Source of the DNA: Pseudomonadota bacterium
GTDB taxonomy: Bacteria; Pseudomonadota; Alphaproteobacteria; Micropepsales; Micropepsaceae
Assembly: GCA_025360685.1 (NCBI GenBank)
Contig: JANYBR010000501.1
Coordinates: 1-7,831, forward strand
Direction: 5' to 3'
Length of the DNA stretch: 7,831 nt
The notes below the pieces were generated by a model. It did not search any database, was not told the DNA's origin, and saw only the letters and a list, made by a program, of their open reading frames with translations. This document shows, in pieces, positions 5,780 to 7,831 of this stretch. The first letter of the stretch is position 1; every line of letters begins with the position of its first letter. A program made the position numbers and the translations under genes.

Positions 5780-6826
5780 TTATCGAGTCGGATCGACCGC
5801 CAACTGCACCAGCATTTTACCGAAATTGTCACCGCGCAGCATCTCGGCGAAGCAGGCGGGCAGGTTCTCAATGTGCTGTCGAATGTCTTCGCGGTATTTG
5901 ATCTCACCTGCGGCTACCTTAGGGGTCATCTCCGCCAAGAATGTATCGTGGCTGCTGGCGACAAAGTCGCCAACGAAAAGATCGCGGACGTTCACGCCGC
6001 GATCATGGAAGATGCACTCGCCGCGCTTCATCAATGCCGCCCTTGCGTCTGCCCCCGGCGCGTCGCCGTAGTGCGCAATCAGGCCGCATATCGTCATCCG
6101 TGCGCCCTGTTTGAACAGAGGCAGGACCGCATCGAACAGCGCGCCGCCCACATTCTCGAAATAGACGTCGACACCGGTCGGGCAGGCCGCCTTCAGATCC
6201 CGTGCGAATGTCGGGCTTAAATGCGAGACGCAGGCATCGAAGCGCAGCTCGTCGACTACGTACCGGCATTTCTGCTCGCGTCCCGCGATACCCACGACGC
6301 GCGCGCCGCGCAACCGGGCGAGTTGGCCGGCGATTTGCCCCACTCCGCCGGAGGCCGCGGACACCACCGCCGTCTCGCCGGGTTTGGGGTCGCCCATCAG
6401 TACCATCCCGGCATAGGCGGTAAGGCCGAGCATTCCCAACACGCCGACGGCTTGCGAAATTCGTCCCTGGGCCGGATCGAGCTTGCGCGGGATCATGTAG
6501 GACGGCCTCGCCACGCCCTCGCCCATCAGGCCGTATTCAGCCCAGCCGTTGGTGTTGAACACCAAGTCGCCGACTGCGAAGCCGGCCATTTGACTCTGTG
6601 TCACTTGGGCGACTGTGCGGGCATGGCACGGCGCGCCTGGCGCCTCGACCCCCCGTTTCTTGTAGCCCCATTGATAAGGATCGAGCGAAACGTAGATCGT
6701 CCGAGTCAGTGCCTGTCCCGGTCCCGGGACCGGGATCGGCCCCTCGCGCAATGCAAATGTGTCTGCGTCGGGCCAGGCGCCCAACGGCTTGCCGGATAAT
6801 GTCCAAAATCGGTTCATCGGCCCCAT
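5780..6826 (-). CDS. NADP-dependent MDR oxidoreductase, second CurA/PTGR-type paralogue
   Basis: A 348-residue zinc-independent MDR reductase. The GroES-like domain has YVSLDPYQWGYKK (45-57) and GDLVFNTNGWAEY (86-98). The Rossmann domain has LTAYAGM (135-141), AVVSAASGGVG (153-163), VDVYFENVGG (219-228) and ICGLIAHYG (246-254). The C-terminus GKMLVQLA (336-343) is typical. It should reduce activated double bonds with NADPH, like its neighbour at 3338-4333, but differs in the substrate-side motif (DPYQW against DPASR) and in the loop after it. The start is ATG 6826, with AGGAG 7 nt before it; an in-frame ATG lies 3 codons later, and earlier in-frame codons lack a ribosome site. It is transcribed alone, convergent with the GNAT operon and divergent from the small zinc-motif gene. 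Confidence 0.9.
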   Translation of the reverse strand: MGPMNRFWTLSGKPLGAWPDADTFALREGPIPVPGPGQALTRTIYVSLDPYQWGYKKRGVEAPGAPCHARTVAQVTQSQMAGFAVGDLVFNTNGWAEYGLMGEGVARPSYMIPRKLDPAQGRISQAVGVLGMLGLTAYAGMVLMGDPKPGETAVVSAASGGVGQIAGQLARLRGARVVGIAGREQKCRYVVDELRFDACVSHLSPTFARDLKAACPTGVDVYFENVGGALFDAVLPLFKQGARMTICGLIAHYGDAPGADARAALMKRGECIFHDRGVNVRDLFVGDFVASSHDTFLAEMTPKVAAGEIKYREDIRQHIENLPACFAEMLRGDNFGKMLVQLAVDPTR

Positions 6827-7009
6827 CAACGCTCTCCTGTCCTGGTGCCATTCGGATCGGACGGTTCGATTGACTGGCCGAAGGCCAACTCGAGCCATAC
6901 CGAAGTTGATCGCCTTTGACTTAATGCGTCGCGGCCGACCAGTCGAAGTCTTGATACACTCACACCCAAAATGGGATTCGTCGAGCCATGGTCGAACCGG
7001 ATCAACAGG

Positions 7010-7228
7010 ATGATACTCAAGAAATTGAAGCCTGCGGGGAATGACGGCAAATGTCCGGCCTGCGGAGGCACAGGAAAGGCACCTCGAGCCAGTGTGAGAG
7101 CCGGGGCGCAGGGATCAAAGATAAATGCGCCGAAGTGCCCCAAATGTGGCGGCACTGGGCGGGCAGCGCCGGTGGGTGACCGGGGCCTCGCTATTCGCGG
7201 GAAAAAATTGCCGCATGATTTGTACTAG
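7010..7228 (+). CDS. Small protein with two CxxCGGTG (DnaJ-like) zinc-binding motifs
   Basis: A 72-residue basic protein, or 85 residues if translation begins at the in-frame ATG at 6971. It has CPACGGTG at 15-22 and CPKCGGTG at 43-50, the motif seen in the DnaJ central zinc domain, where pairs of such motifs bind zinc. Cys15, Cys18, Cys43 and Cys46 could hold one Zn2+. There is no J-domain, membrane segment or signal peptide. Neither start has a clear ribosome binding site; ATG 7010 is preferred because MILKKLKPAG leads straight into the motif region. A hairpin follows 3 nt after the stop codon. The function is unknown; a small zinc-binding chaperone-like or RNA-binding role is only a guess. 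Confidence 0.6.
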   Translation: MILKKLKPAGNDGKCPACGGTGKAPRASVRAGAQGSKINAPKCPKCGGTGRAAPVGDRGLAIRGKKLPHDLY

Positions 7229-7230
7229 CC

Positions 7231-7255
7231 AGCAAACCGGAGCTTTAGGTTTGCT
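7231..7255 (+). terminator. Hairpin after the small zinc-motif gene
   Basis: A perfect 8-bp stem (AGCAAACC at 7231-7238, GGTTTGCT at 7248-7255) with a 9-nt loop starts 3 nt after the TAG stop. No U-tract follows on the plus strand, so termination is plausible rather than certain. Its tight placement supports the zinc-motif frame being a real gene. Confidence 0.4.
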
Positions 7256-7293
7256 CCGCGACCGTCGCCTTCGATGTCGGTAGCAGTCGACTT

Positions 7294-7314
7294 GAAAAAC
7301 ACGCGACGCGTCGC
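7294..7314 (-). terminator. Possible terminator for the tRNA-Pro transcript
   Basis: On the minus strand, about 25 nt past the tRNA 3' end, the self-complementary GCGACGCGTCGC (7303-7314) is followed closely by a run of five T residues (7295-7299). The stem is short, about 4 bp with a 4-nt loop, but the U-run and its position fit a tRNA terminator. Confidence 0.35.
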
Positions 7315-7339
7315 CGGATAGATAACACGGCGGCGCTAT

Positions 7340-7417
7340 TGGTCGGAGCGGCGGGATTTGAACCCACGACCCCCAGTCCCCCAGACTGGTGCGCTAACCA
7401 GGCTGCGCCACGCTCCG
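7340..7417 (-). tRNA. tRNA-Pro, anticodon GGG
   Basis: A complete 78-nt cloverleaf including an encoded CCA end (7340-7342). The acceptor stem CGGAGCG pairs perfectly with CGCTCCG. The D arm is GCGC...GCGC with AGCCTGGTTA in the loop. The anticodon stem CCAGT/ACTGG holds the loop CTGGGGG, giving anticodon GGG at 7380-7382, which reads CCC and CCU proline codons. The T arm is GTGGG-TTCAAAT-CCCGC. The discriminator base is A, as usual for proline tRNA. No integrase or duplicated 3' end is seen nearby, so there is no sign that the gene served as an insertion site. Confidence 0.96.
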
Positions 7418-7487
7418 TATCCAATTTCCGCTTCGCTCGGAGTACGTATCCGCCGGATCGAGGTTACCGGTTCGCGAGAGGCCGCGG

Positions 7488-7516
7488 ACTATAGTCGGCG
7501 ACCCGCGCGTGGGCAA
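7488..7516 (-). promoter_or_regulatory. Promoter of the tRNA-Pro gene
   Basis: A TTGCCC -35 element (7511-7516) and a TATAGT -10 element (7488-7493) are separated by exactly 17 nt. This is the best sigma70-type promoter in the window. Transcription would start near 7481, leaving a 5' leader of about 64 nt to be trimmed by RNase P. It lies in the gap between the tRNA and the upstream gene's stop codon. Confidence 0.55.
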
Positions 7517-7547
7517 ACGCCGCGTTTTGCGCCCTCGCACCGATGCC

Positions 7548-7831
7548 TCAAGCCCTCGGTCGCGGCAGCGCACTGCGTATCCGACCCTTCAGTTGCTGAA
7601 GCTCGGCCAGCAAGATTTCCAGTTTCACCCGCTCTTCTTCGCCAAGGCGACCGGACGTTGCCGGAATCCCGTGCGCACGCTCGAGTATCGCCATCGCTGC
7701 CCGCGCGAATTTCGGCTCGTCCGGCTCTGCGATGAATTCGGGCAGTTTGCGGCGGACAGTAGTCTGGACCTTGACATCTGTGCGCCCCAACTCGGCGACA
7801 TAGCGCAGGCCGCGATCGCGCAGCACCTTTT
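7548..7831 (-). CDS. Unrecognised protein, C-terminal part only
   Basis: The frame is open from the right edge to a TGA at 7548-7550, giving 93 visible residues; the true start lies outside the window. The visible part reads as a soluble protein with no membrane segment. It has a basic stretch (TTVRRKLPEF) followed by an acidic and helical region (FARAAMAILERAHGI), then EEERVKLEILLAELQQLKGRI, which could form an amphipathic helix or short coiled coil. I recognise no family. A GTG at 7826 is in frame but has no visible ribosome site and is probably internal. It is transcribed in the same direction as tRNA-Pro, which has its own promoter. Confidence 0.6.
   Translation of the reverse strand, partial: KVLRDRGLRYVAELGRTDVKVQTTVRRKLPEFIAEPDEPKFARAAMAILERAHGIPATSGRLGEEERVKLEILLAELQQLKGRIRSALPRPRA

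Noticed and set aside
5374..5901. 175-residue plus-strand open frame in the convergent region
   Set aside because: Its GTG start lies inside the hairpin, it runs into the end of the minus-strand MDR gene, and it has no ribosome site or recognisable domain.
6221..6799. 192-residue plus-strand open frame
   Set aside because: Antisense shadow of the second MDR reductase.
7340..7831. Integrated element at the tRNA-Pro gene
   Set aside because: No integrase, no duplicated tRNA 3' end and no mobile genes are visible on either side in the window.

Overview
The window is GC-rich chromosomal DNA with ordinary bacterial gene density. The SCP2-type thiolase with a DUF35 partner, the two CurA/PTGR-type reductases, and a tRNA with an encoded CCA end suggest a proteobacterium, most likely an alphaproteobacterium. 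This placement is inferred from gene content only. I see no mobile element, CRISPR array or phage gene.

Left part, minus strand (about 1-3257). Read in the direction of transcription, an aldo/keto reductase is followed by a DUF35 zinc-ribbon/OB-fold protein, then an SCP2-type thiolase whose start lies 10 nt past the DUF35 stop. A hairpin follows the thiolase. Beyond it starts a secreted type I phosphodiesterase/nucleotide pyrophosphatase that runs off the left edge. The DUF35-thiolase pair is a known arrangement in acyl-CoA and steroid metabolism, in which DUF35 partners the thiolase-fold enzyme.

Middle part, plus strand (3338-5341). Starting 80 nt from the aldo/keto reductase and divergent from it is an NADP-dependent enone/enal reductase-like MDR enzyme. 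It is followed after 4 nt by a seven-helix membrane protein of the YwaF/TIGR02206 family, and then, with an ATGA overlap, by a minimal YjdJ-type GNAT protein. A strong hairpin closes this apparent operon. About 440 nt without a convincing gene follow, holding this hairpin.

Right part. A second, diverged MDR reductase of the same superfamily branch lies on the minus strand (5780-6826). Divergent from it is a very small protein with two CxxCGGTG zinc-binding motifs. Next come a complete tRNA-Pro(GGG) on the minus strand with a recognisable sigma70-type promoter, and the C-terminal end of an unrecognised protein entering from the right edge.

Taken together, the redox enzymes (one AKR, two MDRs) and the thiolase/DUF35 pair fit catabolism or detoxification of carbonyl, enone or acyl-CoA compounds. 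The substrate cannot be read from the sequence. I found no clear new multi-gene system. The most interesting points are the YwaF-GNAT coupling behind an enone reductase, the serine in the phosphodiesterase nucleophile position, the tiny double zinc-motif protein and the gene-free convergent region.
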